This document shows positions 28,532 to 36,759 of a DNA stretch of 64,000 nucleotides, piece by piece (within the stretch, counting starts at the first letter, position 1; each line of letters opens with the position of its first letter). Under the pieces are notes generated by a model, which worked only from the letters and a program-made list of their open reading frames with translations, was not told the DNA's origin and made no database searches. Source of the DNA: Prevotella sp. GTDB lineage: Bacteria > Bacteroidota > Bacteroidia > Bacteroidales > Bacteroidaceae. Location: NCBI GenBank assembly GCA_022779305.1, contig JALFSW010000087.1:27611-91610 (forward strand), written 5' to 3'. A program made the position numbers and the translations under genes.

Positions 28532-29050
28532 TTATTCTTTCAATTTTAATAGAGCTTCCCAGCGGGGATCTATCGTCTTGTCATCTTCCTCACTGCTTCG
28601 GGCAGTAGAATGTTTTTCCAACATTCGTATCATAGCAGGATTGCATTTTCCAGGTGCATGCACATGCTTGATGGGAATCGCCAACACTATAAATTCATAG
28701 ACAAACCACGATACGTTAAGCGTTCCTTCGCTTTCAGCTATCGTTATTAGATTGTCGTCCTCTGAGTATTCATTTCCAAACTTTGCATCAAGGCGTTCTT
28801 CAATGTCAATGACCAATGGCAAGGGATCTAAACAAATGGTGCAAGGCACCATCACTGTTCCTTTTTGCCTAAAAATGAGCGTAAAAAGATCATTTGCCGT
28901 GCGTGTTATTTCCAACGCAAGCTCAATGTTTCCCTCACTCACTTCTGCCTCTTCGAGCGCCTCAAAGTAAGTGTGATCAAGACTGAAATGAAAGGTGTTT
29001 ATGCCTTGTTTCAGCCCCTTCAAGTCGATTGTAAGGGTTTCTAAGTCCAT
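28532..29050 (-). CDS. DUF177 (YceD) family protein
   Basis: 172-residue relative of YceD/DUF177, thought to act in large-ribosomal-subunit (23S rRNA) maturation. Conserved CTICLDPLPLVIDIEERLDAKF segment (about 91-112) and a C-terminal HVHAPGKCNPAMIRMLEKH region; the terminal DPRWEALLKLKE is typical. First gene of the DUF177-rpmF-fabH-era operon, with a strong promoter only 11 bp before its start codon, so the mRNA has an almost absent leader. Confidence 0.9.
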   Translation of the reverse strand: MDLETLTIDLKGLKQGINTFHFSLDHTYFEALEEAEVSEGNIELALEITRTANDLFTLIFRQKGTVMVPCTICLDPLPLVIDIEERLDAKFGNEYSEDDNLITIAESEGTLNVSWFVYEFIVLAIPIKHVHAPGKCNPAMIRMLEKHSTARSSEEDDKTIDPRWEALLKLKE

Positions 29051-29060
29051 AATCGGGTTG

Positions 29061-29093
29061 CAAAGTTACGAATATTTTCTGATTTTTAGCAAA
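29061..29093 (-). promoter_or_regulatory. Promoter of the DUF177-rpmF-fabH-era operon
   Basis: Minus strand TTTG (29090-29093), 21-bp spacer, TAACTTTG (29061-29068) followed by C. Start site predicted within a few bases of the 29050 ATG. Confidence 0.8.
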
Positions 29094-29218
29094 TTATAGA
29101 CTAAAAAATAGAGATAGTTTTATAGGAAGCATGCCCAGCAAAGCAATTTCAACTCATTTCAAGATATATAATTAAGGTATTTTCTTCTACTACACGACAA
29201 AAACAAACTGAACGTTTT

Positions 29219-29264
29219 AGGACGACCACAAGGGTCGCACCCTGCAAGAAAGCATTTTTTGAAT
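29219..29264 (+). repeat. Single copy of the GACCACAAGGG dispersed repeat
   Basis: GGACGACCACAAGGGTCGCA, then CCCTGCAAGAAAGCATTTTTTG, matches the left arm and flank of the inverted pair at 8383-8493. No inverted partner here. The rest of 29094-29440 is A/T-rich and shows nothing I can name. Confidence 0.65.
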
Positions 29265-29443
29265 GTAGAATATGAGACAGGGAATGACAAGGTGCAGCCA
29301 GTTGAACTTTCTCAGAGGATTTAAATCGGAATATAATCAGGTAGAAGTAAAAGAAACTTATCTTTCTACTAATTTTAATATATTTCGTTTTAAAACTATT
29401 TCAATGATATTTTTTGTTTAAAGAAAAATTTTATAATAAAAAG

Positions 29444-29475
29444 TTTGAATATTATTATTTTTATTATTATCTTTG
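29444..29475 (+). promoter_or_regulatory. Promoter of the 29758 secreted-protein gene, with a long leader
   Basis: TTTG (29444-29447), 20-bp spacer, TATCTTTG (29468-29475) then CA. The predicted leader to the ATG at 29758 is ~275 nt, unusually long for this window; it holds no convincing ORF or strong hairpin. Confidence 0.8.
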
Positions 29476-29757
29476 CAAATAGGACAGAGAAAAAAGACTT
29501 AATACAAAAAAAGAAGTATAGAACAATCTTCAAGTATTCTTTCCATCAAAACAAACAGATTCAGGTGTTGTGCTTGTTGGAAAAGGTTAAAAATAGCCAT
29601 GCAGAGAGACCACAAGCAGACAACCATGCAAAGAGCACCAAACAGAAACAAAATTCTCACAAGCTGTGTCCAACTGAAATAAGTTCAAGACCCGCAAGAG
29701 AGAAATAGTAATACACAGAAACTTTTTATATACACAAATACCAAATCAAAAACAACT

Positions 29758-30822
29758 ATGAGAAGAAAATTACTTTCTGCATTTATTGCATCGATGTTGT
29801 TCGCACCATCGATGAGCCACGCACAATCATCAGGTACGACTAAATTGATTTCCAACAAAGTAGAAATCAGCAAAGGACAACAGTACCACATGTTCTTCAA
29901 AGAATACTCTGAAAAAGTGCGCGAGTATCTTTCTAATAACAAACGAATTGCCGTTGAATTTGAACCCCTTACAGCTGATCTTTTGGAAGACGGCGGTGCG
30001 TGGTTTAGAGGAAAGAAAACTGGCGAGGGCAAAATGTTGGTAAAGATTTATCAGGAACATCCTTCCATGAAAGATCAACCCAATTACAACGAAAAGTTAG
30101 AAGAAGTAACTTTTGACGTTGTTGTAAAGGATGCTGCCAGCTACACTTTCCTTCCCTTGGTAACCGATTGGGGCAAGACAAGAACCGAGATCGGTGAGAA
30201 AATGACCGAAGATTTGGAATACACACATTTCACAAGCACTTATGCCGAAATGCACCCAACCATCACCGAGACCGAACTTTCGATGTGTGAGATTTATTAC
30301 ACAGGCAATTATGAATTCCCTTTGTATTTTGCTTTCTTCAATGAAGACAATCAATTAATTTCTTCTGACTTCATTGTGAACAACTTCTTCCGCATCAACG
30401 ACCCTGAGAATTCGCCCATTAGTAAGTATTTGCAAGAAAATGGCTACGAATATTTAGGTTATGACGAACAACGTTGGTTCGTGATGTACAATGAAAAGAC
30501 AAAGACACAAGCCAGCTGTGGTTTGATGATCATTCAAGGGCAGTATTTCATGTATTGCATGTTCCAATATAGCCCAGAAAGCCCATTAGGTCTTGACGGC
30601 ACAAAGGCTGATATGCCAACGATGGACGTGAAATATGAAGGCAACACCATCGAAATTATTGCCAACGGACAAGAGAAAAACAACGTGGCAATTTATGCCC
30701 TCAATGGTCAATGCCTGGCAAAGGGAACGCTCAAGGCAGGTGTGAATCACTTTGAAATGGCAAAGAGGATGCCTGTTATCATTAAGGCAGGTAAGTGCAT
30801 ACCAGTGAAACTTATGCCTTAA
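29758..30822 (+). CDS. Secreted protein with degenerate sorting-like tail
   Basis: 354 residues with signal peptide (MRRKLLSAFIASMLFAPSMSHAQ). The body is unrecognised. The C-terminal ~75 residues (MDVKYEGNTIEIIANGQEKNNVAIYALNGQCLAKGTLKAG) follow the strand order of type IX sorting domains, but the final lysine/arginine motif is weak (ending KLMP). A central segment (TDWGKTRTEIGEKMTEDL.. YEYLGYDEQRWFVMYNEKTKTQASCGLMI) resembles repeated small alpha/beta modules seen in Bacteroidales exported proteins. Cotranscribed with the 30875 gene, 52 bp downstream. Confidence 0.7.
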   Translation: MRRKLLSAFIASMLFAPSMSHAQSSGTTKLISNKVEISKGQQYHMFFKEYSEKVREYLSNNKRIAVEFEPLTADLLEDGGAWFRGKKTGEGKMLVKIYQEHPSMKDQPNYNEKLEEVTFDVVVKDAASYTFLPLVTDWGKTRTEIGEKMTEDLEYTHFTSTYAEMHPTITETELSMCEIYYTGNYEFPLYFAFFNEDNQLISSDFIVNNFFRINDPENSPISKYLQENGYEYLGYDEQRWFVMYNEKTKTQASCGLMIIQGQYFMYCMFQYSPESPLGLDGTKADMPTMDVKYEGNTIEIIANGQEKNNVAIYALNGQCLAKGTLKAGVNHFEMAKRMPVIIKAGKCIPVKLMP

Positions 30823-30874
30823 ACCTACATTTTAATCAATCATATACATTTAATCATTACAAACTACTACCATT

Positions 30875-33079
30875 ATGAGAAAATTTAACATCCAACTCAT
30901 TTTAGTAGCACTCTTGTGTTCAGTGCAGTCAGCATTTGCCGAAGAGTGGAGCTACAATTTTGAGAATTTCAACACAGCCATTAATTCTGCGGGCGCAAGA
31001 ACAGCTATCAGTGCAACGCTCAATGGCTTGGAATGGCGTATGTATGGTGTTACGAGTAAAAAAGAAAACCAAGGCGACTATGCTATCGGAGATGGTTCGA
31101 TGCGTATCTATGGCATAGTCAACAAAGCAAAAGAAATGACCCACTTCACACTCGCTACAAAGCGTGATATTGGTACGTTTAAATTTATGTTTGGTGCAAA
31201 CGAACAATGGGTGAACCATCAAGTAGAATGGATTGTGCAATGGTCTACAAATGGCGAAAGCTGGACCACCGTTGGCGACCCATTCAGAGCGAGTAATTTT
31301 GCTATCGAAGTGGAAAGAGTCATCAACCAACCTTCTGCATTTGTACGTATCGTGAGAGCCGACTATACTACTTATGATTTCAAATCGGGAACTTCTTATG
31401 GCTTCCTTGCACACATTGATAACATGAGCATCAGTGACATCACCGCAGGACCAAGCGTAACGCTTTCAGCCTCGGCAGGTGTATTGGACTTTGGCGAAAT
31501 GGCTTTGGGTGCAACAGCAGAGAAAACCTTCACAGTCAATTATGCCGGTGGTGAGGGTGAGCCAGAAATCACACTTGATGGTCAAGATAAAGATGCTTTC
31601 ATGTTCACACAGCAAACAGATGCAACAGCAGGAACACAAACCATTTCAGTTTCTTGTAAGGCATATCGCCGTGGCACACACACAGCATTCCTTAACATTC
31701 ACTATGGTGGTTTGGAAACCAATGTAAATCTCACGGCTGTGGGTAAACGTGCAGACGATAACCAAAAGTTCAGCGGTGGTGAAGGAACAGAAACAAATCC
31801 TTACCTCATTTCAAGCGATTTAGATCTCTTAGAACTCTCTGATGATGTTGAAATGAAGCTCAACACCTATAAAGGAAAGTTCTTCAAGATGACGAATAAC
31901 ATTTCAATGAAAGATGCTACAAACTTCCGCAGCATTGGTAACAACTTCGGTCGTACGGCGGATGACGAAAATTACATTCGTCCTTTCTCTGGAACATTCG
32001 ATGGTGCAGGCTTCACCATCTCTGATTTAAAGATTATTCGCATTGACAATCTGTTTGTAGGACTCTTCGGAATCATCAATGATGCAACCATCAAGAACCT
32101 CACCATCTCTAAGAGTAAATTAAACGCAAAGGCTGGCGTTGCAGCAGTTGCAGGTTTGATGTTGAACGCATCCGTAATTGAAAACTGCCACACAACTGCC
32201 GATGTTGAAATAATCTGCGACAACTTCTATGCAGCAGGTATCTGTGGAGGTGCTTTGAATGGCAAAGGTGGACGCATCTCTGATTGTACCAATTCGGCAA
32301 CGGTTACCGGAAATACGGGCATGACGGCTGGTGTTATCGGTTATTCTGGACAAGAAGGTTTTCTCATTGAACGTTGTGGAAACTACGGAACCATCACCGA
32401 CAAGATCTCTTTCGTGGGCGGTATCATTGCAGGAACAGAAAACACAATTCACATCAACGACTGTTTCAATGCAGGAGAAATCAATATGCTGAACTCACAA
32501 TCTGCAAACAACACTCGTGGTGGAGGTATTTTGGGTAGCGCAGAAAAAGTAGACAAGGGTATGATCTACATCAACAACTGCTACAATGTGGGGCGATTCA
32601 ATACGCTTGCGCAATCGCTTCACCCTATCTTCGACTGCACAGTGTTCTGGGAACCCGGAAACTATACATTGAAGAACAACTATTACTCACAGGAAATCAA
32701 TAACTATCAATATGATTCAGAGTACGTTCCAGAAGAACACAAAGTGATTGCGGTTTCTGTTGCAGAAATGAAAACAGATGCGTTCATAAAGAAACTCAAT
32801 GTTTGGCACAACACATGGATTTTTAAAGATGGTGTGAACAATGGTTTCCCTGTGCCAGAAGGTGAGGTTGCAAGTGCTATCAACACAACCAACGCAACTG
32901 CAAAACCAGTCGTTTCGATTGTTAATGGTAAGTTAGTGGTAAGTGGCAACTGCACAGACATCGTTGTTTATGACGTGAATGGTAAGCGTGTCAATGCTGA
33001 TGCGTTGTTCACCAAAGGATTGTATATCGTAAAAATGACAGTTGATGGCAAAACTTTTGCAACAAAAGTGATGCGCTAA
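30875..33079 (+). CDS. Large secreted protein with GLUG-like repeats and T9SS-type tail
   Basis: 734 residues. Signal peptide (MRKFNIQLILVALLCSVQSAFAE); a jelly-roll-like domain (about 24-190; choice-of-anchor style); an immunoglobulin-like domain (about 195-285; LSASAGVLDFGEMALGATAEKTFTVNY); then a right-handed beta-helix region (about 310-580) with GLUG-type repeats (VGLFGIINDATIKNLTISKS, VAGLMLNASVIENCHTTADV, AAGICGGALNGKGGRISDCTN); and a C-terminal sorting domain (VVYDVNGKRVNADALFTKGLYIVKM... TKVMR) of type IX style. Probably a cell-surface or released adhesin-like protein. A strong terminator follows at 33146. Confidence 0.85.
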   Translation: MRKFNIQLILVALLCSVQSAFAEEWSYNFENFNTAINSAGARTAISATLNGLEWRMYGVTSKKENQGDYAIGDGSMRIYGIVNKAKEMTHFTLATKRDIGTFKFMFGANEQWVNHQVEWIVQWSTNGESWTTVGDPFRASNFAIEVERVINQPSAFVRIVRADYTTYDFKSGTSYGFLAHIDNMSISDITAGPSVTLSASAGVLDFGEMALGATAEKTFTVNYAGGEGEPEITLDGQDKDAFMFTQQTDATAGTQTISVSCKAYRRGTHTAFLNIHYGGLETNVNLTAVGKRADDNQKFSGGEGTETNPYLISSDLDLLELSDDVEMKLNTYKGKFFKMTNNISMKDATNFRSIGNNFGRTADDENYIRPFSGTFDGAGFTISDLKIIRIDNLFVGLFGIINDATIKNLTISKSKLNAKAGVAAVAGLMLNASVIENCHTTADVEIICDNFYAAGICGGALNGKGGRISDCTNSATVTGNTGMTAGVIGYSGQEGFLIERCGNYGTITDKISFVGGIIAGTENTIHINDCFNAGEINMLNSQSANNTRGGGILGSAEKVDKGMIYINNCYNVGRFNTLAQSLHPIFDCTVFWEPGNYTLKNNYYSQEINNYQYDSEYVPEEHKVIAVSVAEMKTDAFIKKLNVWHNTWIFKDGVNNGFPVPEGEVASAINTTNATAKPVVSIVNGKLVVSGNCTDIVVYDVNGKRVNADALFTKGLYIVKMTVDGKTFATKVMR

Positions 33080-33145
33080 TCAGCAATATTTTCCAACAAG
33101 TTATTTTCAACTCAAAGCCACATAGTGCTTTGAATGACAATTAAT

Positions 33146-33192
33146 AAGTGGTGTGCCAAGATTTAAATCCTATGGTACACCACTTTTTTTAT
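33146..33192 (+). terminator. Intrinsic terminator after the GLUG protein gene
   Basis: AAGTGGTGTGCCA / TGGTACACCACTT stem (one mismatch), 14-nt loop, then seven T; 67 bp past the stop. Confidence 0.9.
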
Positions 33193-33314
33193 TACAGAAG
33201 AATGAGAAAATCATATTTCATTGCCTTTTACTCCCGACCTCAACAAAAATCCTAATAAAAAAGAAAAAGTAGTTTTTTCTGCATTATATATTATGTAGTT
33301 CTCCAAAAAATGAG

Positions 33315-33322
33315 TATCTTTG
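33315..33322 (+). promoter_or_regulatory. -7 promoter box for tig
   Basis: TATCTTTG followed by CGCC, about 90 bp before the tig ATG. No clear -33 TTTG. Confidence 0.65.
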
Positions 33323-33411
33323 CGCCTTAAAGTGTCTAAACCTTTTTGCATTGGCAAACCATAGGCACATCAATCTTGATAGATAATAAATAAAAATATA
33401 AGACTTCAAAG

Positions 33412-34782
33412 ATGAAAATTTCATTTGAAAATCCAGACAAAATCAATGGTCTTTTGACCCTCACAGTAGAAGAAGCCGATTACCAAAATGAGGTAGAAAA
33501 CACCCTCAAGGATTATCGCAAGCGTGCTAATATCCCAGGATTCCGTCCAGGACAAGCACCCATGGGAATGATCAAACGACAGATGGGTACTCAAGTAAAG
33601 ATGGATGCCATCAATAAAATATTGGGCGAACAGCTCCAAAACTATATTGCTGAGAACAAAATTCATATGCTCGGACAACCCATGGCAGCTGAATCTCAAG
33701 AAGCAGTTGAACTTGAAAAACCTGCCCCCTACGTGTTTAAGTTCGACATTGCGATAGCACCAGAGTTCGACATTGAACTAACAAAGAAAGACAAGGTTGA
33801 TTACTATGAAATAGCCATCGATGATGCGCTTATAGACAAGCAAGTAGAAATGTTTGCTAGCCGCGCTGGACACTACGAAAAGGCTGAAAACTTTGAACCA
33901 GAAAAGCGCGACATGCTTAAAGGCGACTTGCGAGAGCTTGACGAAAATGGCAACACGCTTGAAGGCGGTGTAACGGTTGAAGCTGCTGTGATGATGCCAC
34001 AATTCATCAAGGTGGATGAACAAAAGCAACTTTTCGATGGTGCGAAACTTGGCGACATCATCACTTTCAATCCTCGCAAAGCCTACCCAGAAAACGATGC
34101 AGAAGTTTCTTCACTCTTGAAAATCAATCGTGATGAAGTAGCTCAACACACAGGCGACTTCTCTTATCAAATCACAGAAATCTCTCGCTTTGTTAATGCA
34201 GAAAACAACAAAGAGCTTTGGGACAATGTTTATGGTCAAGAAGCCGACATCAAAGACGAAAAAGAATTCCGTGAAAAGATTTCTGAAGGCTTGAAAGGAC
34301 AATTGGAAGGCGACTCTAACTACAAGTTCATTCAAGACTTGCGTGCCTACACAGAAAAGAAAGTGGGCGAATTGCAGTTCCCCGATGCGCTTTTGAAACG
34401 TATTATGCTTGCCAACAATCAAGATAAGGGGCAAGAATTTGTTGATAAGAACTATGAGCAAAGCATCAAGGAACTCACATGGCACCTCATCAAAGAAAAG
34501 ATTGCAGTTGCAAACGAAATCAAGATTGAAGATGCAGATGTGAGAGAAAGTGCTATCTTCATGGCACGTATTCAATTTGCACAATACGGCATGAACAATG
34601 TTCCTGAAGAATACCTCAACAATTATGCAGACGAAATGTTGAAGAAACGTGAGAACATTGATAGCTTTGTGGAGGCTGCACTCGATCGCAAACTCGCTGC
34701 AAAAGTGAAGGAAATTGTGAAACTGAATACCAAAAAGGTAACACTCGACGAGTTTAATAAGCTCATTGAGCAAGCACAATAA
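33412..34782 (+). CDS. tig: Trigger factor
   Basis: Ribosome-bound chaperone for nascent chains. The N-terminal ribosome-binding domain carries the signature IPGFRPGQAPMGMIKR (compare GFRxGKxP) at about 41-56; a diverged peptidyl-prolyl isomerase domain follows (about 160-255) and a long helical C-terminal chaperone domain (about 260-456; EEYLNNYADEMLKKRENIDSFVEAALDRK). 456 residues is usual. It heads the tig...clpP-clpX-recQ neighbourhood but has its own promoter and a terminator at 34806. Confidence 0.95.
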   Translation: MKISFENPDKINGLLTLTVEEADYQNEVENTLKDYRKRANIPGFRPGQAPMGMIKRQMGTQVKMDAINKILGEQLQNYIAENKIHMLGQPMAAESQEAVELEKPAPYVFKFDIAIAPEFDIELTKKDKVDYYEIAIDDALIDKQVEMFASRAGHYEKAENFEPEKRDMLKGDLRELDENGNTLEGGVTVEAAVMMPQFIKVDEQKQLFDGAKLGDIITFNPRKAYPENDAEVSSLLKINRDEVAQHTGDFSYQITEISRFVNAENNKELWDNVYGQEADIKDEKEFREKISEGLKGQLEGDSNYKFIQDLRAYTEKKVGELQFPDALLKRIMLANNQDKGQEFVDKNYEQSIKELTWHLIKEKIAVANEIKIEDADVRESAIFMARIQFAQYGMNNVPEEYLNNYADEMLKKRENIDSFVEAALDRKLAAKVKEIVKLNTKKVTLDEFNKLIEQAQ

Positions 34783-34805
34783 GGTTTGAATTAACAAAAA
34801 AAACA

Positions 34806-34843
34806 GAAAGTGGATAGGCTTTTCAGCTTATCCACTTTTTATT
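34806..34843 (+). terminator. Intrinsic terminator after tig
   Basis: AAGTGGATAGGC / GCTTATCCACTT stem with a 6-nt loop, then TTTATTT, 25 bp past the tig stop. Confidence 0.9.
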
Positions 34844-34912
34844 TGCATTCACATTGATTCAACCATGTTCTTAGTCATAGAACTACTCTTGTATAATTAC
34901 CCGAAAAATAAA

Positions 34913-34937
34913 CGAAAAAACAACTAAACGAAGTTGA
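34913..34937 (+). repeat. 25-bp motif shared exactly with the 3' end of the GntR gene
   Basis: The 25 bases ending AACTAAACGAAGTTGA are identical to 59696-59720; a diverged version is at 19706-19725. It contains the small dyad AACT-AAACGA-AGTT. It lies 25 bp before repeat copy C. Confidence 0.65.
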
Positions 34938-34961
34938 TCATTTTTTAGAACCACTCTCACC

Positions 34962-35164
34962 TTAAACCCAATTCGGTCATTAGAGACCAAACTGATTGCA
35001 GCTGATGGTCTGTGCAGGTTGTTTAGCGTTTTATCGCAGATGTAGCGGGCTACTTCAAGAGAAAACGATAAAGAAGATGCCGACAAGCAGATGCAAACGG
35101 TTGGGAAGTGAATAAATAAGACAAAAAGAAAACCCAAGCGGTCTAATGACCGATTTGGGTTAAA
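34962..35164 (+). repeat. Dispersed ~200-bp inverted-repeat element, copy C (plus orientation)
   Basis: The best-preserved copy. Left end TTAAACCCAATTCGGTCATT, right end AATGACCGATTTGGGTTAA, central hairpin GTAGC-GG-GCTAC within TTTT...AAAA flanks, and the GTTGGGAAGTGAATAAATAA block. It fills the tig-kinase gap; its right end is 54 bp before the kinase ATG. Confidence 0.92.
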
Positions 35165-35217
35165 AGAACTAAACGTGCAATAAAAAAGCATGTTTTGCCG
35201 TTATCAGATTAATTGTT

Positions 35218-36381
35218 ATGCAATGGACAGACAGAATCCGTAAGGTAAAAATATTTTTGGTAATTGCCGCTGTGGTCATAGCTGTGGCGTCATTGGTGAT
35301 TTCTCATTATCTCACCAACGACCTTGCTACACAAGAACGAACAAGAATGGAGGTCTGGGCAGAAGCGATGCGCTCACTCAATCAAGCCGACGAAACAACC
35401 GACCTTGCACTGGTTCTGAAGGTCTTGAATGAAAACAACACCATCCCTGTGATTGTTTTAGATAATAACGGACAGGTAACAGAGTTTCGCAACGTTGAAA
35501 TAGCCGAAAAAAACAAAAAAGACAGCTTGGCGTATGTGTCTGAAATGGCCAATCGTTTGAAAGCATCTGGACACAGCTTACGCATAGATTTTGCCGACCA
35601 AACGAACGATTTCATAGATGTTTGCTATGACGAATCGCTCATTTTGAAACGTTTAGCGATTTATCCCTATGTGCAGTTGGGCGTGGTGATGCTATTTGTA
35701 GTGGTTGCTATTTTTGCATTGCTCACCTCCAAACGTGCCGAACAAAACAAAGTGTGGGTGGGGCTTAGCAAGGAAACAGCCCACCAGTTGGGCACTCCCA
35801 TCTCTTCACTCATGGCATGGGCTGCAGTGCTGAAAGAAACCTATCCCGATGACGCCTTATTGCCAGAAATGAGTAAGGACATAGAACGATTACAATTGAT
35901 AGCCGATCGCTTTTCAAAGATTGGATCGTTGCCCGAGCCCGTTCCCTCGAGTTTGAATGATGTGCTTAGCAACGTTGTGGATTATATGAATCGGCGCACC
36001 TCAAAGAAAATCATTATAACCAAAAAATTTCCGTCGAACCCTATTATCATTTCTATGAATGCAGCGCTCTTTGAGTGGGTCATTGAAAATCTTTGTAAGA
36101 ATGCCGTTGATGCGATGGCTGGAGAGGGTGGAAAGATCCATTTACGACTCTATGAAAGCGATGCAAAAGCATTTATAGAAGTGAGCGACACGGGGAAAGG
36201 TATTCGCAAAAAAGATCTCCGAAATGTTTTCCGACCAGGATTTACGACCAAAAGCCGAGGCTGGGGATTGGGGCTTAGTCTTGCCAAGCGCATCGTAGAA
36301 GAATACCACAAAGGGCGTATTTATATAAAAAATTCAGAGGTGGGAAAAGGTACGACTTTTAAAATAGAATTGAAGAAATAA
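35218..36381 (+). CDS. Orphan sensor histidine kinase
   Basis: 387 residues. Two membrane helices (about 11-30 and 146-167) flank a ~115-residue periplasmic sensor with no recognised fold. The cytoplasmic part has a short dimerisation domain with the phospho-acceptor His in KETAHQLGTPISSLMAW (about 188-204), then a HATPase: ENLCKNAVDAM (N box), DTGKGI (G1), and GWGLGLSLAKRIVEEYH (G2). No HAMP or PAS. No response regulator is encoded nearby, so the partner is elsewhere. It is flanked by repeat copy C and by array 3, an island within the tig-clpPX region. I see no TAnnTTTG promoter; transcription may come through the repeat. Confidence 0.9.
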   Translation: MQWTDRIRKVKIFLVIAAVVIAVASLVISHYLTNDLATQERTRMEVWAEAMRSLNQADETTDLALVLKVLNENNTIPVIVLDNNGQVTEFRNVEIAEKNKKDSLAYVSEMANRLKASGHSLRIDFADQTNDFIDVCYDESLILKRLAIYPYVQLGVVMLFVVVAIFALLTSKRAEQNKVWVGLSKETAHQLGTPISSLMAWAAVLKETYPDDALLPEMSKDIERLQLIADRFSKIGSLPEPVPSSLNDVLSNVVDYMNRRTSKKIIITKKFPSNPIIISMNAALFEWVIENLCKNAVDAMAGEGGKIHLRLYESDAKAFIEVSDTGKGIRKKDLRNVFRPGFTTKSRGWGLGLSLAKRIVEEYHKGRIYIKNSEVGKGTTFKIELKK

Positions 36382-36448
36382 TCCTGTTTCTTTTGCAACG
36401 GAAACACTCATCAAACCAGAGTTTTAAACCTATTGTTTATCCGCTTTT

Positions 36449-36512
36449 CAACTAAGCCTCACTTGCGATGTAACTGAGCCTTACTTACGGTGCAACTGAG
36501 GCTCATTTGCAA
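36449..36512. repeat. Three-unit 22-bp palindromic repeat array 3
   Basis: Cores at 36453 (TAAGCCTCA), 36475 (TGAGCCTTA) and 36497 (TGAGGCTCA), 22 bp apart, with TTGCaaaGCAA following the third. It lies 72 bp after the kinase stop; a possible end-fragment of the 200-bp element (TTAAACCCAAGCG) follows at 36529. Confidence 0.85.
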
Positions 36513-36605
36513 AGCAACGATAGTTATCTTAAACCCAAGCGTCGTTTGTTTCAAGCTCAGTAGACAATAAAATGAAACAAAAAATAATGCGAAAAAAGTT
36601 TTAAT

Positions 36606-36639
36606 TTTGCCAACAGATTATCTTTTTTTATTATCTTTG
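36606..36639 (+). promoter_or_regulatory. Promoter for clpP-clpX
   Basis: TTTG (36606-36609), 22-bp spacer, TATCTTTG (36632-36639). It predicts a leader of ~115 nt that begins in the dyad at 36641. Confidence 0.7.
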
Positions 36640-36640
36640 T

Positions 36641-36694
36641 GTTATCATACGCCTTTGAGACGCCATTTTGATGGCATAGTCTTTGTATGATAAC
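36641..36694 (+). promoter_or_regulatory. Large dyad at the start of the clpP leader
   Basis: Perfect 10-bp inverted repeat GTTATCATAC / GTATGATAAC enclosing a second hairpin GCCAT-TTTG-ATGGC. It begins right after the -7 box, so it could be an operator over the start site or a 5'-terminal RNA structure. Confidence 0.65.
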
Positions 36695-36759
36695 AGGCGA
36701 AAAGTCGAGGTGCGAAGCCTTGATAATTGTCTATTTAAAATAAATAACAGATAAGAACA

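Noticed and set aside
29445-29708. 87-codon plus-strand ORF upstream of the 29758 gene
   Set aside because: It begins before the promoter start site, is low complexity and Lys/Gln-rich from A-rich DNA, and lacks any family resemblance.
34883-35191. 102-codon minus-strand ORF with FSLEVARYICDKTLNNLHR; similar peptides at 12217 and 47945
   Set aside because: The shared peptide arises from the conserved DNA of the 200-bp element; frames break by indels or stops in other copies (E, D, F), so the conservation is at nucleotide level.
36529-36548. TTAAACCCAAGCG stretch resembling an end of the 200-bp element
   Set aside because: Only about 12 bases agree and the diagnostic TCGGTCATTAGA part is absent; could be chance.
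36671-36688. Sigma-54-like TGGCAT-N5-TTGTA before clpP
   Set aside because: The invariant GC of the -12 element is missing and a good TTTG/TATCTTTG promoter lies upstream.
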